Positions 49,201-57,044 of a stretch of DNA of 64,000 nt are shown here, piece after piece. A model generated the notes under the pieces. That model ran no database searches and was not told the DNA's origin. It was given only the letters and a program-made list of their open reading frames with translations. Origin of the DNA: Angiostrongylus vasorum (lineage: Eukaryota > Nematoda > Chromadorea > Rhabditida > Metastrongylidae); assembly GCA_018806985.1 (NCBI GenBank), contig JADANN010000200.1:272001-336000 (forward strand), given 5' to 3'. The stretch's first letter is position 1. Every line of letters starts with the position of its first letter. The position numbers and the translations under genes are program-made.

Positions 49201-52093
49201 TTCAGAACATTCTTTATTAGTCAATAGTGATTTAGCCAATTTTCAAGCGGTCCTTGTGTTCTGTCCATTAATCTGGTCGATGTGAGAAATAGAAGACAGT
49301 CCACTTTCGGTACTCACACACCAGTTAGTTATATATTTGTTTCCCCCCTGTGCAATGCTGCTTCTCACCGCAAAAAGCAAAACATGGTCCTAGCTGGGAC
49401 TAAGAAACTCAAAAAAAAATTCGTTTAAGATATTTCTCAACATAACATGTGTATTACACGAATAGAAGGGGATTAGCATCAGGAAGTGAACGGCGAACCA
49501 TCCCACTGGACTGCCTTCGTGCATGAACAATGAGCAAAGTATTTCATAACTTAGGAATAGAATCTTATGCGCAAAAGAAAACAATCGTGTTCGTTAAACA
49601 TAATAAATGTTTTTTATAAGCTAAATCTAATGAATAGGACTCCTAAAACTTGTGTACATCACCAAATGCTTTGTCTTTTTTGTTTGCAAACCAATCCTGC
49701 TCTAAAGAGTGACGGTGGGAGAAGACCTTATCTGAAGAATTCATCGTCACTCCCATCAGAAAACCTCTCTACCAAACTGCTATCAAATCGGTGTCAGAGC
49801 AATAAAATGCCCAAAAATCGAATACCGCTCCGAGAAAAATTCTTCGGCTCAGATATCGAATATGGGACATCATATTATTCTATTGATGGGCTCGTAGCAC
49901 TTCCTAAGCAAACTGCTGCTGAACAACAGCACGTTAAAGTTTGCCTACCTTTTCTCGCACATAGTAAGAACTCAGTGAAGAAAGAGAGAAGCATCTTTGT
50001 TGTTTTAATCACTGCAAAACAATATGCAGTGATCTACAGCCTAAGAAATGGATGCTGTCAGAATTTCTTTCGAACTTTAATGAGTAAAGCATTACTTCTT
50101 GAAACTCTAGTTAAGATAGATTTGACAACAACAAATTTATTAAGGAGTCTTATTATGGGAGCTACCAATGGCCACAATTCAAGATATTTTAGTGTTAGTT
50201 TCGGTGTGAAAGTGTTGTTGGTGTTGGTGGTCTACACAGGATATCTACTCCAACTCTACACGTTGACAACGAGCCTTCGACCGTCCGTGCTGCGACTCAT
50301 CGACGGTCGTTCTGACAACCGTCGAAAAATGACGCTCATCATTGATCACGCGCTGAGATGCGTTATTGTGCTACTATCGTGTAGGTGATATGCTTTTAAA
50401 AAACTGGAAAAACGATAAGAAGAAAACATCCTATCAGTGAGATGAGCAGAAAGGCTATAAAAAATGCGTCAGCTTACCAGTGGTACCTGTAGTAACCAGC
50501 CTTTTCTTTTAAAAAAATGGGCTTTTAAACAAGTGATGACTATGAATTATTTTAAATCACGCTGTTTTTTTGCTTAATTTGCAAAGATTCGATAAATTTA
50601 ATGTCAGAAAATGCTGTCCCATAGGGTTCGCATCGAGACCATTGCACTATAATATCTCATGATTCCACTGCAACCAGTCGTTTTCACCCTTCATAGATAC
50701 GGAAAGAATTCCCAAGTGTCAAGAGTCGATATAGGGAATCCATTGTAAATCAGCTGTGCTGTGAAGGAGTTTAACAGATCGAGGTTAGCGACTATAAGTG
50801 GATAGACAATTATTTCTGGTTAAGACGAAAGGTGAAAGAATCACACCAAACGTTTCATGCTTTTCATGCTGCTTCAGCGACTGGAGTCCATTACAGCAGT
50901 TCTGGTGAGCGCTGGCAAGAGCGGAGCTTACAAATGGCAGCTCTAAGTACTCAGTGATTAACATGATGAAATATGATAGTGATGATGTCACATACCGTTT
51001 GTGCTTAATAATGGCACTAAAAACGGCCCAAAAAAAAACACTATTTTAATAAGGCTAAAGGATAAAGCTCTTGGCGTTGATCACTCACTGAGCGATGCGC
51101 CGTGCATTCGACTTCATTAAGTATCGTTGGGTCTGGAATTACAATGACTCGCGGTGGCCTACCGATGTGTCGAGCCAGTGCTGCTATCCTCCCAGACAAG
51201 TCTGGTATCGATTTGCCGACCCCGGAAGGATGGAAGGCTTGGTGAGCCATGGGCGCGGGGGATCGATTCGTGTGTCGCAGAAGCGCCTCCAAGCACTGCG
51301 CCACAAGCGCCCCTTACTAGTATGATAACAAGTTTAAATTGAAGTAGCCTTTGAAAAGCAACAAGTAATCGGCATGTTTCAGTTCTTCTCGCTGTACTCG
51401 TGCCAAATCTGAAGAACTTGATACCACTAGTTGGTGTAACATCAGGTAGGTATCAAACATCTTCGCTCTGAAGTTTTCATGTGGAAGCAAAAAATAAGTC
51501 AAAGCATCAACAGACTTTGCTGGCTTTCCCTTGTTAAGACGTAAGCCGATTTTGTTAAACTACTTCTTTTATATCTTGTTATATTGAAAAAGCCAACACG
51601 AATTTGTTACTACAATTTATCGCCGCTGACATATTGCAATAAATTGTCCACGATCTTTGATTCCTGCGTTGTGGGTCTTAACAGTCGTACTAGTCGAATC
51701 TTCTAGAGCAAAGCATCGCTGGAATGAAGTTTTTTTCATTCGGCAGTGCTCTTTCATACTGCTCTGAGGAACGTAGAAACGCCGAACTCTTAGCCACAAT
51801 ATAGTCTTGTTACAGCCTCGGTTTGGCAGGAGAATACAACAAGACATTGATTACTCATAATGAGATTAAGTATAAGCCAATACTGAAAATTCTGATTTCT
51901 AATTCCAGGCATATTTCTGGCTTTGATAATACCTGCCGTCGTTGATGTAACTACGTTCCTTCCATCATATTTAGATGAAAGCCGTTACAGTGATATTGTT
52001 ATTTTACTCTTGAATAATTCGTTCTATCTCATTATCGGTGTGTTTTTCGTTGTTGTTGGATTAGACACGAACATAAGGCATCTGATAGAATAA
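25153..52093 (+). CDS. SLC36/PAT-type amino acid transporter (multi-exon gene)
   Basis: Thirteen exons join, with GT..AG borders, into about 448 codons that read as a proton-coupled amino acid transporter of the SLC36 branch (AAAP family), a membrane protein of roughly eleven helices. Diagnostic stretches in order are: TLINFLKGMIGPGCFSLPLA (first helix, with the G-x-G substrate-binding bend), RNYGHIARR, the Y-F-V-V-D-H turn, FAAGSVIYSFEGQAL then LPLENKMKHP (the family's FEG...LPLENxM signature), CGFFGYITYGE, VLLVLVVYTGYLLQLY, and AVLVPNLKNLIPLVGVTSG near the end. The usual length is 430-490 residues. The gene spans 27 kb because its introns reach 6.6 kb and are packed with transposons. One short exon (length 3n+1) between the first and second located exons was not found. 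Substrate and cell site cannot be told from sequence. Confidence 0.9.
25247..26979 (+). other. Intron 1 region (holds an unlocated exon)
   Basis: This 1.7-kb stretch must contain at least one short coding exon of 3n+1 length ending with two leftover bases. Several acceptor-like sites exist (for example near 25,578, 25,671 and 26,305) but none gave a convincing exon with a good donor. A small tRNA-SINE scrap lies near 26,440-26,475. Confidence 0.5.
26980..27070 (+). CDS. Transporter exon 2 (first helix)
   Basis: Acceptor ttctttcag, donor gtaaga. Encodes ANLTLINFLKGMIG then PGCFSLPLAFREAGLW, the first transmembrane segment with the conserved G-P-G bend. The final TGG codon ends at the donor. 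Confidence 0.92.
27158..27246 (+). CDS. Transporter exon 3 (second helix)
   Basis: Acceptor attttag, donor gtgagt; the intron before it is only 87 bp. Encodes AGFVLVFITGALTCVCMLKI then VRCSQFLTS, with two bases left over. Confidence 0.92.
27468..27640 (+). repeat. MITE-family unit in intron 3
   Basis: Clean + copy of the gctgagatatttgcaaaact unit, with gcgttcaccaccacaccatg and gcctgtctctcagctagttc; no inverted partner nearby. Confidence 0.75.
28382..28477 (+). CDS. Transporter exon 4 (loop and third helix start)
   Basis: Acceptor ttttttaag (AAG, slightly unusual), donor gtaagt. Encodes NPNAQSLNYAETADEAFKQS then FQVIRNYGHIAR. The phase fits both neighbours exactly. The SLNYAETA and YGHIAR phrases are family-typical. 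Confidence 0.9.
28650..28910 (+). repeat. MITE-family unit, left member of inverted pair
   Basis: Contains tttctctcagctggttt, tgctatcagcaatca and ccagttaagctgagcctaca. Its inverted partner lies at 29,245-29,560, so the two may be the arms of one expanded element. Confidence 0.55.
29245..29560 (-). repeat. MITE-family unit, right member of inverted pair
   Basis: Reverse-oriented partner of 28,650-28,910: gatttcaactgcagcatgag ... ttttgcaaatatctcagcat ... cataataccctgcc. About 335 bp separate the arms. Confidence 0.6.
29580..29745 (-). mobile_element. RTE-like LINE fragment, antisense
   Basis: The stretch ctggtcttccattgatgg ... cgtgtgaagagccgagccag closely matches 61,097-61,190 of the antisense RTE copy in the downstream gene. 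Short fragment in intron 4. Confidence 0.6.
30196..30590 (+). repeat. Unclassified ~390-bp repeat family, copy in intron 4
   Basis: Starts with a hairpin (cctcccaacggtt ... gtggctgggagg), then tgttcctgggtgtcggactg, then gaccaggatccaccaccg-like and tggggcagactttggcc phrases. It ends near gagccgttcaagtatcacg. It is highly similar to 35,026-35,408, so insertion or spread is recent compared with the LINE fragments. Open frames on both strands are incidental. Confidence 0.8.
31126..31210 (+). CDS. Transporter exon 5
   Basis: Acceptor ggtttcag, donor gtaagt. Encodes RRFVNICVSSLVLGICAI then YYIFVVDHTKE, the helix ending with the family's F-V-(A/V)-D-H turn. Confidence 0.92.
32012..32410. mobile_element. 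Penelope-type terminal-repeat cluster with hammerhead-like cores
   Basis: A left unit (antisense, 32,012-32,100), a middle sense unit (32,168-32,250) and a right sense unit (32,325-32,410) share gaaacgttagcc ... caacctcgtgt(t/a)agc phrases. The right unit holds CGGCT CTGATGA ... GAAAC GTT AGCCG, an exact hammerhead core flanked by complementary five-base arms. The same cluster type lies at 58,950-59,280. Assignment to Penelope-type terminal repeats rests on similarity to the repeat ends at 38.6 and 52.7 kb. Confidence 0.65.
32325..32362 (+). ncRNA. Hammerhead ribozyme-like motif
   Basis: Layout: stem I arms CGGCT (32,325) and AGCCG (32,358); core CTGATGA (32,330-32,336) identical to CUGANGA; a weak stem II; GAAA (32,350-32,353); a two-pair stem III AC/GT; then cleavage-position T. 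Such tiny stem III hammerheads are known from Penelope-like elements and are thought to act as dimers. Stem II is imperfect, so activity is uncertain. Confidence 0.5.
32662..32753 (+). CDS. Transporter exon 6
   Basis: Acceptor ttcttgtag, donor gtaaca. Encodes VLICIWPDLQISKLSCLAV then ALVPFMLLSSLR, a loop plus helix. Confidence 0.9.
33834..33935. repeat. 34-bp tandem repeat, three copies
   Basis: Three head-to-tail units beginning caatataggagagaaaatag; the third differs by one base (gtgcagtggg for gtgccgtggg). The unit is 34 bp, so it is frame-shifting, and the antisense open frame across it is probably chance. Confidence 0.95.
35026..35408 (+). repeat. Unclassified ~390-bp repeat family, copy in intron 6
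   Basis: Best-kept copy, with the 5' hairpin cctcccaacggtttaccgcc ... ggctgggagg, then ccggcagggtctcccaagct, acgacctgggggcagacttt and a 3' end gttcaagtatcaagta. No terminal inverted repeat spans the whole element and it has no poly(A). Its class is unknown. Confidence 0.8.
35771..36316 (+). pseudogene. Penelope N-terminal coding remnant
   Basis: A 181-codon open frame, basic and helix-rich, with VLARQSVHFLRCCLKHRIVP and KWKKCETKENFCAQYLEDRL. It corresponds to the region upstream of the reverse transcriptase in Penelope-like elements, which has no assigned activity. It ends at a stop just before the frame needed for the RT. Confidence 0.6.
36540..37794 (+). pseudogene. Penelope reverse transcriptase, broken
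   Basis: The reverse transcriptase copies element RNA into DNA. Visible motifs are FKVRPIISCVDGPTD (37,000), SFDVSALYTNVS (37,160-37,200, catalytic F-D-V), LAMGQRLAPSLAIAFM (37,363) and HIDDCFVLC (37,460), where the family's Y-I-D-D reads H-I-D-D. A stop follows immediately after FVLC. Frame slips occur near 36,762 and 36,936. Downstream NEQSEYIKFTREKPKENWLP and KDILVHYLSSHPSHTKRALV match the RT thumb region. It is clearly non-functional, but relatively young given its legibility. Confidence 0.85.
38090..38330 (+). pseudogene. Penelope GIY-YIG endonuclease, broken
   Basis: Reads TVYLISCK (the G-I-Y strand as V-Y-L) then, after a frameshift, an EYFGETGRP-like phrase and a HLVGK-like phrase. 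Several slips and stops. The domain nicks target DNA in active relatives. Confidence 0.65.
38835..38965 (+). mobile_element. tRNA-derived SINE, partial
   Basis: Central body only: ttggctccagatttgcctgg, gaggataaaaacacttggtg, ggctaccgaaggtcattgca. Lies just 3' of the Penelope element in intron 6. Confidence 0.5.
39364..39439 (+). CDS. Transporter exon 7
   Basis: Acceptor cagcatttag, donor gtgagt. Encodes SVRLMSYVSMVGNTFMILST then VVIFT; the first base completes the arginine codon of exon 6. Confidence 0.9.
39440..41686 (+). other. Intron 7
   Basis: Holds a decayed hammerhead-type repeat end at about 40,160-40,270 (acggctccgaaaaagacgaa ... gaacgttagc) and a SINE at 41,035-41,300. No gene recognised. 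Confidence 0.55.
41035..41300 (-). mobile_element. tRNA-derived SINE
   Basis: Reverse-oriented copy: gttgattaatccttgaagga, cattcgacttcatcaggta, cagagaagtctggaaccaat, and a promoter end with ataaccactgctctacgcac. Confidence 0.65.
41687..41797 (+). CDS. Transporter exon 8 (FEG signature)
   Basis: Acceptor agttttag, donor gtaagt; exactly 37 codons. Encodes QLLSAEHALDSLPGVTDF then RGIVFAAGSVIYSFEGQAL, with the conserved helix ending in F-E-G. Confidence 0.93.
42060..42290 (-). mobile_element. Penelope 3' terminal-repeat fragment, inverted
   Basis: The complement of tctagagcctggaaaggtca ... gtgagcatttcacgtagaga matches the 3' untranslated end of the element at 38.4-38.6 kb. It points away from the sense copy that follows, giving a head-to-head arrangement often seen with partial terminal repeats. 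Confidence 0.65.
43837..44209 (-). repeat. Unclassified ~390-bp repeat family, inserted in Penelope
   Basis: Antisense copy. It runs from acttgatacttgaatgg through cgaggtcagcttgccacagg to the hairpin end cagccatgatgaggcggcaa. The flanks are Penelope sequence on both sides, so it inserted after that element. Some Penelope sequence between the flanks is missing. Confidence 0.75.
44483..45195. repeat. Long inverted-repeat MITE inserted in Penelope
   Basis: Two arms of about 315 bp (44,552-44,866 and 44,881-45,195) are near-identical reverse complements around an AT-rich centre of att/aat triplets. The left outer edge begins caagattgctgagatatttg and the right edge ends caaatatctcagcagtcttg. Cagcaggtagga flanks the insertion on both sides (about 44,471 and 45,196), consistent with a 12-bp target duplication. 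It is non-coding and belongs to the gctgagatatttgc family. Confidence 0.85.
45885..46000 (+). mobile_element. tRNA-derived SINE, scrambled fragment
   Basis: Carries the 3' half first (attgaagagcttgaagtcga, caggaattgatcaacgtcaa) then a body phrase (caaactggtaccatatctgc), so it is rearranged relative to the family order. Confidence 0.4.
46690..46830 (+). mobile_element. tRNA-derived SINE, partial
   Basis: A-box-like aataacgtagtggtagtg, then ctctcatccctttgggggtc and gaaattggtaacagacttct. Promoter half only. Confidence 0.5.
47303..47383 (+). CDS. Transporter exon 9 (LPLENKM signature)
   Basis: Acceptor aaagtgttcag, donor gtacgt; 27 codons. Encodes ILPLENKMKHPIEMRG then WTGVLSTGISL. The P-L-E-N-K-M motif directly follows the F-E-G-Q-A-L of exon 8, as in other SLC36 proteins. 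Confidence 0.93.
47915..48560 (-). mobile_element. RTE-like LINE, 3' end, antisense
   Basis: The long antisense frame 47,929-48,390 encodes the shared C-terminal region (LLNARAIERAMLGVSR, IRWAGYVMRMNDNRWTRAV, DWIPRDVKRTAGRPPIRW), the best-preserved copy of this region in the window. The 3' tail (ctacaggtgaaacaggtg in its own sense) lies at about 47,920-47,940. It is 5'-truncated near 48,560, inside intron 9. Confidence 0.82.
48867..48961 (+). CDS. Transporter exon 10
   Basis: Acceptor actttcag, donor gtaagt. Encodes VTIMYAACGFFGYITYGEAV then KESITLNMNSG with two leftover bases (TA). Joining to exon 11 makes a tyrosine codon and avoids the stop that would arise by read-through. Confidence 0.93.
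50193..50380 (+). CDS. Transporter exon 11 (largest exon)
   Basis: Acceptor gatattttag, donor gtaggt. Encodes VSFGVKVLLVLVVYTGYLLQ, LYTLTTSLRPSVLRLIDGRS and RKMTLIIDHALRCVIVLLS. The upstream intron happens to stay open in the same frame back to 49,567, giving a 273-codon frame. Only the last 62 codons are transporter-like. Confidence 0.92.
51052..51325 (-). mobile_element. tRNA-derived SINE, well preserved
   Basis: The most legible copy. Read on the minus strand it gives a TGGCGCAGTGC A box, a cgaatcgatcccc B-box region, then ccaagccttccatccttccg and aggatagcagcactggctcg, ending at gagtgatcaacgccaagagc. Lies in intron 11. Confidence 0.78.
51383..51445 (+). CDS. Transporter exon 12 (short)
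   Basis: Acceptor catgtttcag, donor gtaggt; 63 bp. Encodes LLAVLVPNLKNLIPLVGVTS, the conserved helix before the last third of SLC36 proteins. It completes the phenylalanine codon from exon 11 and the glycine codon shared with exon 13. Confidence 0.92.
51446..51908 (+). other. Intron 12
   Basis: No gene. Holds a decayed terminal-repeat unit near 51,755-51,800 (gctctgaggaacgtagaaac ... ctcttagcc) resembling the hammerhead-type ends. Confidence 0.5.
51909..52093 (+). CDS. Transporter exon 13 (C-terminus and stop)
   Basis: Acceptor aattccag; ends in TAA. Encodes IFLALIIPAVVDVTTFLPSY, a hydrophilic loop (LDESRYSD) and a last helix YLIIGVFFVVVGLDTN, ending IRHLIE. Confidence 0.92.
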
Positions 52094-52125
52094 GTTTCAA
52101 TCAGTCGAGGATCAGGAATCCTGCA

Positions 52126-52131
52126 AATAAA
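52126..52131 (+). terminator. Poly(A) signal of transporter gene
   Basis: Canonical AATAAA 33 nt after the stop codon. Confidence 0.7.
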
Positions 52132-52424
52132 AATTTGAAGGTAAATATGTAAGAACACTTAGAAGCTTGTAATAAAATATGATTCTACTTCTTCTTCTGT
52201 CTAAACGTCGACCAATCCGCATCTTTTAATAGAGCACAATATTTTCTATAGTAACTTTATTCCACATGCCTTCCATTGGTGATTCATGCCTATATAGATG
52301 TGGTCGAAGATTACGTCACTACGTGAACCAACGATATGTCCAGAGAGAAATGTGTTAGCATTGAGACATATCAGAATATTTCCACGACCGACTTTCCATT
52401 AACCTCGGCATTGATCAAATAATT

Positions 52425-52800
52425 CTTTATATTCTTGCTGAGGAAACGCGAGGTGTTATTTTATTCTTTATTCAAGAATAAGCTGACGTTTCAGTGGATT
52501 TTCGTCTTCGTCAGAGCCTGAAAGGCCAAGTTGACCGCAATCTACACAGCCAAGCACTTCTATAAAAGGAAGACTCATAGAAAGCGGTGAGTGCGCAATG
52601 AAGCTATTCTGTGTTTAATGTGATTAAAATCTTGGTTTAGCACTTTCTCTGTTTGGTTATGGAAGCGTATGGCTGGATAGATTGCGGTCAACTTGACCCT
52701 TCCAGGCTCTGAGGAAAGCGAAATCCGCCGAAACGTCAACTTGTTCTTAAATAAAGAATAAAATAACACCTCGCGTTTGCTCAACAAGAATATAAAGAAT
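52425..52800. mobile_element. Paired inverted Penelope terminal repeats
   Basis: The left unit (antisense, 52,425-52,560) and right unit (sense, 52,566-52,800) are inverted copies of the Penelope 3' end, each with a hammerhead-like core. The right unit ends with cgcgtttgctcaacaagaat, matching the terminal repeat at 38,681. No coding sequence lies between them, so this is a stand-alone terminal-repeat pair. Confidence 0.75.
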
Positions 52801-53269
52801 TATGAGAACATTGTTTACATCCATCAAGGCCACACACATCGAACAACAATGAATCAAGGAGTGGACCATACCATTGGATGTATCAGCAATGAGACAGCAA
52901 TGCCAAGAGTAAACATCAGAACAACAATTACTACCACGATGAGCAGTATAAAAAGGACCGCAGAGGCTTAACGATCGCTTTCTTGCCACTCCGCTTCCCA
53001 GCTGTCCTTTTGTAATGGAATTATGTCACCGTACATCCTCCCTACTAGCCACTGACATTGTCAGGTAACCAAGCTTACCATCACAACTCGACCACGTTCC
53101 TGCACCTGCACAATTGTAAAACTAATAGATGATAGAAGTCTGTAGTTCTTTTGCATGTTAACATCTCATTCGCTTAAATATTGTCTTAGTTTTCACCTTC
53201 TCGCTCCACCTCACATTATTGCTCTCAATGCTTAAACTCTCCATAAGTATACGCAGTATTAATCACTAT

Positions 53270-55365
53270 TTGATGCGACGTTTTGTGTTATAAAGACGAC
53301 CAAAACCATCCATGATAACTCTCGATTCCAGAAACACCATCCTCAACGCTGGACGTGGGAGTCTCCCAGTAGAGAGTACCATAACGAAATAGACCACATC
53401 ATAGTAAATAGAAGGTTTTGCTAACCGAAGTCGTTGGCGTCCCAAAATTCTACGCGGCATCAGACCATCGCCTTTTTGGTGCGGGATTTCATTTTAAACA
53501 CCATAAACTGTGATTTACTTAGTTCATTAGTCGACCGGTAGGAAGATGATATTGTTCATATCATCGACAACGAATACCATCGAATCATTCAACATCACGT
53601 TAACGCTATGAAACTTGAGAACAGGAATGTCACCAAAAGACGTCTACCTCAGAACCACTCGAGCTGTTATCCCAGCATGGAATCGCACGAGCTAAAGGTA
53701 ACCGCGAACTCACACCCGAGCATGCGGAAGATCTTAAAGAGAGACAGACAGCAGTTGTGGTCGAAGCTGGAGACTCATAGAAGGGCATTCGCAAAGTCCG
53801 CCGAAGCTTCATAAATTAGAAAACCGAGATGATTGCACTCCGACGCTTAGACGGAACAGTTAAAGCTTCCATAAAGGCAATGGAGAAAATCATTAACGGA
53901 TACTACTCAAATTTCTACCTGTTTTCATATGAAATAAGGGCAATGGATATGTCGTACCACCGATTCTCCCCTTCCGAAATCCGTCATGCTAGTTCGTCGG
54001 TGGAAAATGGAACAGCTCCAGGTCCTCACAGGACAAGATCTGAACACCAGGAGAACCTCGAGACCATTCCTCGTAAACACACTGGACCAGAAGTTCACAA
54101 GTTACCTTCCAGATTGCAAGGTTCCCACTAAATGGAAGATCAGCAAGAGTATAGCATTGATAGACAACGGCGACCTGCACGATGTGGGCAACTATCGCCC
54201 ACTCCGTTAACTGTATGTCGTCTACAAACTTTTCACTCGAGTTATCCCAAACAGGATTGACAGAACACTGGACGAAGGACAGTCAGGAAGTCCCTGCTCA
54301 GTGTACAAAGATTCTTCGGAAGCTATATAAAAAACTTCACAATAAAGATATCACCATGTGTTTATCGTCAGATTGTCAGATTGTTTTTTGTCACAAAAAG
54401 ATATCACCATTCTACAACGACATTAACATCGAAGTCAAAAGAGATTAGACAAGGCGATACCATCTCCCCAAAAATGTTTACTGCCACCCTCCAGAACGTC
54501 ATGCGAACACTGGAATAGGACAACATCAGAGTGAAAATCGATGGTCAGCTATTACACCATTTTGGCCCCCTGCTGACATGGTTCTTATAACAGCAAGGAT
54601 TAGACAAGCGCAGCGAATGCTTGCCAATTTTGATAAAGCCTGTTGAAGGATTGGTCTACGACTAAATCTTACAAAAACGATATTCACGAGGAACGGATTG
54701 GTTTCTTATGCCTCATTCACGCTCAACGGAACGAATATCTCCGAATGCTCCAGTTATGTCTATCTAGGTCGGGAAATCAACATATTGAAAGACTTAACTC
54801 CAGAGCTGAGCAGAAGGAAACGAGCGGCTTGGGAAGCTTTTCAAGAGCATCGAGGATGTGGTGAAGAGAACAAGGAACACCCGACTCCATGCGTCAGAAA
54901 TATGGTCGAAAGAAAGATAAAAGATCACTCAGCGTTATTGAACGCACAATCGAAGGGACGATGCTAGGAGTTTCCCGATGCCGCGTAAGTGAGGGAAGGG
55001 ATCCGAAGCTCCGATCTATGTCAACGTTTAAAAATCAAAGGCTACGTTCTGTACACCAAACTGTCGAAGATAAACTGGGCCGGACACCTACCTAATGCGT
55101 ATGGACGGCAACCGATGGACAAGAGCCGTTATTCACTGTATTCCCCGGAATGTCAAACGTACTGCAGGAAGACCACCAACCCAGAGATCAGAGTTCTTTA
55201 TGAATTGTCAAGAAGAATGATATAACGCTCAACGAGTACTAAGAGCGAGCAAAATCCACCGGGCTACTCTTGCATGCGACAGGGAATAATGGAAGATTTA
55301 CTGGCGCCCGCCCGAGTCACTTGTCCATCAACGGGACAACAAGTGATACAGGTGAATAACGATGT
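53270..55365 (+). mobile_element. RTE-like LINE, sense, internally deleted
   Basis: Starts in the endonuclease tail, where a S-D-H-R motif is encoded near 53,460 (gcatcagaccatcgc). It continues with the linker (LWSKLETHRRAFAKS, 53,757), the RT start (RFSPSEIRHASSSVENGTAP, 53,960), a catalytic region reduced to a PADMV-like remnant near 54,570, and the C-terminal part (SFTLNGTNISECSSYVYLGR, 54,713; LLNAQSKGR). It ends near gtgatacaggtgaataac (55,340). Many frame breaks and missing RT blocks make it dead. Confidence 0.82.
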
Positions 55366-56384
55366 AACAGTACCGAAATAGTGTAAACGATGGCATGATA
55401 ACATGACAAATGAATGAGCATAAGATGATGAGTGAGAAGTTGTATCGCGATAAGAAAGTAGACGTATCACAGGCTACTGGATTAGTATCAGGAAGAGTTT
55501 TAACATAAAAATATAATTTGACTGAAGAATGCAAGGAGCAAGTGGTAGTGGGGATGCATGAGACCAAATGGCTGGTAGTGCGATCGGGTTACTGTACTAA
55601 ACTGGCAAACTAATATGAGGAATGGTGTCAAACAGAATACAACAGTAACAGTGCAATGAGATTAATATGGTAGGAGACATGTATAGGGAATGAAATAGCT
55701 TTAACGCATGTGTTACAATTAAGATGGCTACAAATTTCATGTGCGAAAGTGACTAGTATTGCGTATATTGATGGAGCGCCTAACCACTGAGATCTACAAT
55801 GAGAGTGAAGCGAGAAGGTGAAGATTAAGACAGTATCTAAGCGAACGATATGTTAATGTACCAAAAAACTGCAGAATGTTTCTCAACCATTCGAGATACA
55901 ATGCGATTGTAGGCTTAGATACTAGAGAAGGTCGGTTGTTACAAGAGAGGTTCCCTACAACGAACTATAGTAGAGTGATTTCATGATGAAAGCAAAGTGG
56001 AGATGCCAAGTGGCAGCACCGACCGACGAGTGAGCCTCACTGGTCGACCGAGTTCTTTTTATATTACAGCTGTTGACCTCTGGATGGTCTTCATGAACCA
56101 CTACTGACGCGGAAAATGCTTTTTATAGACAAGGGAGGAAAGAAGATGCGTACGGCTGTTGGCCAACGGCAAATCCTTTTTTACAGCAGTTAACCCACTA
56201 CTGTTATTGTTGTTGTTGCAAGTGTTTTGGGTCACGTGTAGCCAGGCATGAATCGCTATGATAAGATGAATGGAATAAAGTTACTATAGAAAATACTGTG
56301 TCCTATTAAAAGGAACTTATTGATCGACTTACCGACATGCGGATTCGAGAGTCGAGCAGAGACACAGCAGCGACTTACCGGGAT
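55366..56384. other. Gene-free stretch
   Basis: No gene or clear repeat; AT-rich with chance frames. Confidence 0.55.
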
Positions 56385-56510
56385 ACTTGTGTGACCTGTC
56401 TTCACTGGTTGTGCTGGCCCCCAGCACAATTTCCATTTTCTCGGAGTTTTGCTGGTTTAACCGTTGTGGTTCTCTGGAGTGCTGAGGTCAGCCTAACCAA
56501 AGACAGCAAC
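56385..56510 (-). repeat. Unclassified ~390-bp repeat family, 3' fragment
   Basis: Reads cttcactggttgtgctggcc, gagttttgctggtttaaccg and tgctgaggtcagcctaacc, matching 43,865-43,965. Only the distal third is present. Confidence 0.65.
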
Positions 56511-57030
56511 GTTGCTGCTGTTGTTGTATTTAAATGTCAATACACGGTAACGACTAACCAACTATTAATCAATCTGTGCACTGTCTAATATTGAACTCGA
56601 CTGACTATTTCACTACCGAACTAATGCAAATATTGAGTAGCGCACTGGGATATTGATCGCAGTCAAAACTAGATCTCCGAAAACACTTGAAGCAGAAGCA
56701 ACAAAGTTTAAGATTCAGCCAGACAACGCATTACCACTCTATGAAAAAAGTCAAGAATACCACCTTTTTAAACGAATCATAATAACAACCTTGAATTACT
56801 AGACATCAACGTTTCCACATGCGTGATTAATCATGGAAGTACGGAAGTGACGTCAAGTCGAGAAGATAACATGCTCCACTGAAAATCCAGATGGCGGGAA
56901 AAATTAACTGCAAAAAGCCTGCAATGATAGTGTGGCCGTTCTTGTGTACGTTCCTCAACTCGTCCTTAAAGTGTTTTAGAGTTTCTGTTGTCATTGTCAT
57001 TATCATTTTTACATTATTGTCTTTACTTAC
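56511..57030. other. Upstream region of RIF1-like gene
   Basis: No gene or repeat recognised; presumably contains the promoter of the following gene, but no motif can be assigned. Confidence 0.45.
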
Positions 57031-57037
57031 CGTTCAG
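57024..57037 (+). promoter_or_regulatory. Putative trans-splice acceptor of RIF1-like gene
   Basis: A ttaccgttcag acceptor sits 7 nt before ATG 57,045 behind a T-rich run, an arrangement typical of spliced-leader addition in nematodes. Confidence 0.5.
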
Positions 57038-57044
57038 CATCGTG

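Noticed and set aside
50881..50911. 30-bp micro-exon flanked by cttcag and gtgagc in transporter intron 11
   Set aside because: Phase fits, but the peptide does not match the family, and the exon at 51,383-51,445 supplies the expected conserved helix.
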